From contig JARBJD010000579.1 in assembly GCA_033064195.1 (NCBI GenBank), forward strand, positions 1-31,743: a stretch of 31,743 bases of DNA, written 5' to 3'. A model generated the notes under the pieces. That model worked only from the letters and a program-made list of their open reading frames with translations, was not told the DNA's origin and did not search any database. Below are positions 28,801 through 31,743 of the stretch, piece after piece (within the stretch, counting starts at the first letter, position 1; the number at the start of each line of letters is the position of its first letter). The translations under genes were made by a program, and so were the position numbers. Source of the DNA: Blattamonas nauphoetae (Eukaryota > Preaxostyla > Oxymonadida).

Positions 28801-30222
28801 ATCCTTGACTTGGAATCCTCTCGATTGACAGTAGGGACAGAGTTTGTATCCAGTGATTTTCTCAGGATCAACAATGAACATCACATGAACGAGTGTGGCT
28901 GTAAGTGGAATCATCAGGATGGGAAGAACACGAGCATCATCATTTTCGTTGACATATGATTGACTCAGGAAGTATCGTTTCTTGTCTTCATCGTATTCAT
29001 AGATGTGAACTGTGATGTTGTGTCTACTCATTTCTTTCTCCAAATCACAAGCGATATCAAATCCAGGATAATTGCGGAAGTGTTCAGTAAGTTGATGTGG
29101 TTTCAGGTGAGTCAGATTCTTCGATTCTGCGAACAATCTTTTGCTTCAACGTTTCTCATATTGATTGATATCTTCTTGCCAGGAACTTCTGGAAGAGTGA
29201 GGAACGATAGTACTTGAAAGAAGCAAATGTTGAACTCAGAATCGATGTACCGAACGTTTCTCGCTTTGATGTGTTCAGTGAGAATTGCATTTGCTTTTCC
29301 TGCAACTGGGAATCGATAGACTGCAACCAGAATGGAGTGGAATGCAATAAACATTGTCTTCGTATCCATCAGTGTTCTCTTGAGATTCTTTGATAAGATT
29401 GATTGCATACTTCGAATACTCATTGATGTCTCCTGAACTTCTGATCACCGTTGGGAAACTCTTTGATGTGTTCTCCATTCTGGTCTGAAGTCTTTGTATG
29501 TTGTCTCATCTTTGTCTTTTCTCTCGATGATCTTCCGAAGTCAATACTAATCTTGAATGGATGATCCTTCTTTTTCGAACACTGCTTTGATGAAGTTTGT
29601 GATTTCTTCAACATTCTTCAGATGATTGTGGAAGTACAACTGATATGGTTTTCCATTATCTTCAACCTTCTCGACTTCATTCTTTTGAACTTCCTTCGTG
29701 CATTCATGAGACATTCATTGAATGCTGCTTTGTCTCATGGTTCTGCGAGTAAGATACATTCTTCAAATCCATCAAATGTCTGAACTTCTCTCTTTCCATT
29801 TGTTCATTCTTCTTTGAATGATCAAGATATTCTTCATCCAATGATCCATCAACTTCTCTTCAATTGATTTCAGTTTCCATGTCATTCTGAACACTTGCTT
29901 TTCAGTTCATCTTTGTTCACTCTTGGATTTGCTTTCATGTTTTCCACGATCATTCGGTGAGCAAGTCGATCTTCTGATGCCATCTGTTGTCGAAGTTTAA
30001 CTTGTTCAATAAAATCTGAATGAGATTGATATCGAGATTCTTTGTTGGATGTGGAAACTCGAGATCTGTGTGTTGAAGCATATTCAGAAGAAATGAACGA
30101 TGATGTTGATGATTTGTGCTGTCTGGAAAATACGTTCGACCATCAATAAATTGAAATTGTGTATTCGGAAAGAGGTCTCGAATTTCTTGAATTCTTTCCT
30201 TGACTGGTTGTGGCAGTGCCAT
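25854..30222 (-). pseudogene. Protein-primed family B DNA polymerase, broken
   Basis: The gene would encode about 1,450 residues, normal for Polinton PolB. ATG 30222 follows the box TTTTTTAATTTGTAGTAA. Parts in order: a long N-terminal region, with CPYC near 28840; 3'-5' exonuclease motifs YDFETME (about 28.6 kb), IGFNSSRFD (about 28.3 kb) and YNIRDV (about 27.9 kb); an inserted HNH-like module with CYIC, LDRIDN and CCDYC (about 27.5-27.6 kb); palm motif A VDFNSLYPSA (about 27.2 kb), motif B NGSYG (about 26.7 kb) and motif C EGDTDS (about 26.4 kb). This enzyme copies the element from a protein primer at each end. The gene is heavily broken, with roughly seven or more breaks. TAA stop. Confidence 0.9.
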
Positions 30223-30245
30223 TTACTACAAATTAAAAAATCCGA
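30223..30245 (-). promoter_or_regulatory. T-rich start-proximal promoter of PolB
   Basis: Minus strand TTTTTTAATTTGTAGTAA directly before ATG 30222. The variant TTTTTAATTTGTAT is shared with the two repeat-domain genes, so PolB and these genes may form one expression class, as against TTTTTATTTT for the virion genes. Confidence 0.55.
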
Positions 30246-30263
30246 AAATAAAAAGTTGAGCGT

Positions 30264-30653
30264 TTATTTCTGTTTTCTCTGATGGGGCTTTTTCAGTGCC
30301 TTTAACCAGGAATCAAGTCTAATTCTGAACACTTCACTTCCGCCAATCTCTCGATATGTGAATGGAACTAGAACTTTAGTGTACTCACCGACGAGTTCAC
30401 AATTGTATTTCTTCAGTTCATTTTCAACGAATGATTGAGTGTAGTGTCGACGTTTCGCTAGGTGAGGTCTGTTTCCTTGATTCCACAACTTTGGTTTTAT
30501 TCTCCATTCAACTCCCTCATGAACGTACGTCACCGGCACATTATTTCTGACATACTCAGAGACTAGTGAACAGTTCTCTTCTCTCATTGATTCAATTAAT
30601 GCTTGTTCTGAACATACTCGACGTCTTTCGCTGTACATCGCTGTTGGATTCAT
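30264..30653 (-). CDS. Two-repeat DNA-binding-like end gene
   Basis: 129 residues, open, ATG 30653, TAA stop. Two repeats: residues about 18-70 (ENCSLVSEYVRNNVPVTYVH, then W-x-Q-G-N-R-P-H) and about 75-125 (NCELVGEYTKVLVPFTYRE, then W and KKPH). Highly basic at both ends. Homologous to 796-1389, which has three repeats. The gene starts inside the right TIR (its first ~135 bases are repeated at 7197-7336) and is transcribed inward, so it is the first gene from this end. A nucleic-acid-binding role at the element end is plausible by the repeat pattern and charge, but unproven. Confidence 0.75.
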   Translation of the reverse strand: MNPTAMYSERRRVCSEQALIESMREENCSLVSEYVRNNVPVTYVHEGVEWRIKPKLWNQGNRPHLAKRRHYTQSFVENELKKYNCELVGEYTKVLVPFTYREIGGSEVFRIRLDSWLKALKKPHQRKQK

Positions 30654-31740
30654 TTAATACAAATTAAAAATTCAAAAATAAATTTTCATTCGTGGTTTTC
30701 TCAGTTCTGGATTTTTCACTCAGATCGAGGATCAATGGGTTCGATCACTCATTTCACAAGTGATAGTTTCGTTCTGATTCGTCGCGATTCTGATTCTCCG
30801 GAACTGTAGGATCATCATGGTATGCTCCGTTTTTGAAGATTCCGGACTTTGCAGAGTTATTGAGCGATTCACAACCGGGTCCAGATCTTTGCACATTTAT
30901 GTATTCTTCATCATTTCACTCTCATTTCTTCTTGTTTTAGACTTGTTTCAGCTGTTTCCGGGCGAATTGTCACTTCATTTCACTAGTTATTGTCTCATTT
31001 TGACCTCACTTCCGTCTTCATTTTCTCGTTGTGTACTGTTTTTAACCACTTCATTCATGTTTCTTTCAACTAAACTTTGTCTCGAATATAACACACTAAT
31101 TCCTGTTCAGTGAAGATTCCGACATTCTGCAGAGATCTCACTTTCAACGGCTCACTTCATATCTCGGAATTTTTCCGTAATCTTCATCATTTCACATACA
31201 TTTTGAATCATTTTGTTGTTTTAAGAGAGAAACCGGAACACAGACCTAATTTTCACTATTGACGCCACATTTCACACCGTTTCACGTTCGTCAATCTCCC
31301 CAGTTTCATACTTGCCCGTTTCATTCATGCTTGTTTCTTCTTTATATACTCTGTTTTGTAAAAGTTGATGAAAAGTTGACTAAAATGATGTGCTAGTGAA
31401 GTGAGAACGACCTACAAAATGGAAGTGATATGGAGCAAAATGAAGAGGAATGGTGAAGAGATCAAATGAAATGGGAGCAAAAGTGATGAAATGAAAGGGA
31501 CTACAGTCGGTTTTGAAGTGACAAAACGGTCAAAAGTTGAGAAGTGAAACATGAAAAGTGACTTTATGGGAGAACTATCCGACAAAATCTCCTCAAAATT
31601 TGAGCACACCTTACTCATACCGTGAGAAAGAAGGATTTGTAACGAAATTCAGATCAAAAAATCCATAGTGTCAAAATGTTGGGTGTGTTCCGTAGAGGTG
31701 TGATCGAAGAACCGACAAAATGAAACTAAGGAAATGCACT
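30519..31740. repeat. Right TIR of the Polinton
   Basis: Continuous arm of about 1.22 kb, reverse complement of the interrupted left arm. It is non-coding from 30684 outward, with GGAGATTTTGTCGGATAG and CTCATTTCACAAGTG stretches. It is the undisturbed reference that shows where the MULE-like element entered the left arm. Confidence 0.9.
30654..30685 (-). promoter_or_regulatory. Promoter box of the end gene, inside the TIR
   Basis: Minus strand TTTTTGAATTTTTAATTTGT then ATTAAATG. The same box is present in the left arm before 7197 and, outside the element, before 796. Confidence 0.6.
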
Positions 31741-31743
31741 GAT

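Larger units (their letters stand above)
1968..31740. mobile_element. Fossil Polinton/Maverick, about 18 kb before nested insertions
   Basis: The outer ends are perfect inverted copies of AGTGCATTTCCTTAG, and similarity continues for about 1.2 kb inward on both sides. Polintons characteristically start AG, end CT, have long TIRs and code for protein-primed PolB, retrovirus-like integrase, packaging ATPase and capsid proteins; all four classes are present here. The element is broken: several core genes carry one to about seven breaks and three separate transposons interrupt the left TIR, a capsid-like gene and the integrase gene. The right target-site copy cannot be judged, because only three bases (GAT) follow the end and they do not match the left flank. 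Confidence 0.9.

Noticed and set aside
1968-31740. CRISPR array or bacterial operon content
   Set aside because: Tandem repeats here are minisatellites without unique spacers, and the genes, introns and promoters are of eukaryotic-element type.

Overview
The window is almost entirely one fossil Polinton/Maverick (a capsid-coding, self-synthesising DNA element) in a protist genome. It runs from about 1968 to 31740, begins AGTGCATTTCC and ends with the reverse complement, and carries terminal inverted repeats (TIRs) of about 1.2 kb. By eye the arms differ by roughly 4% over the 140 bp compared, so the copy is fairly old. Removing three later insertions leaves about 18 kb, a normal Polinton size. 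The captured cellular-type genes (short GT-AG introns, multi-domain beta-sandwich surface proteins, helical-repeat proteins) resemble those of oxymonads such as Blattamonas. That host assignment is my inference from protein style, not a database result.

Layout. 1-1967 is flanking DNA with an intact 594-bp gene (796-1389) of the same repeat-domain family as the Polinton's end gene, probably from a neighbouring related element. The left TIR is 1968-2018 plus 6147 to about 7336. It is split by a 4.1-kb MULE-like element (2019-6135) with 95-bp TIRs and an 11-bp target duplication, which carries host gene remnants and minisatellites. The Polinton gene block follows: a fibre-like protein with a self-cleaving S74 chaperone domain (7403-8236, +); an unknown broken gene; capsid-like gene A, split by a Tc1-type transposon (9316-10616); capsid-like gene B; two small MAPG proteins; 214-aa and 320-aa proteins of unknown function; a packaging ATPase (16412-17256, +); a 119-aa coiled-coil protein; the integrase, split by a 6.2-kb inverted-repeat-bounded insertion (about 17920-24110) full of host-type gene pieces; protein-primed DNA polymerase B (25854-30222); and the two-repeat end gene (30264-30653) that runs into the right TIR.

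How the genes fit together. PolB and integrase would copy and insert the element. The ATPase, two capsid paralogues, small amphipathic proteins and S74 fibre would form a virion. No Ulp1/adenain-like protease was recognised. Nearly every Polinton gene has a T-rich box (TTTTTATTTT type) within about 5-20 nt of its ATG, probably the element's core promoter. Polymerase, integrase, ATPase and capsid genes are all broken, while several small genes and the fibre gene are open.
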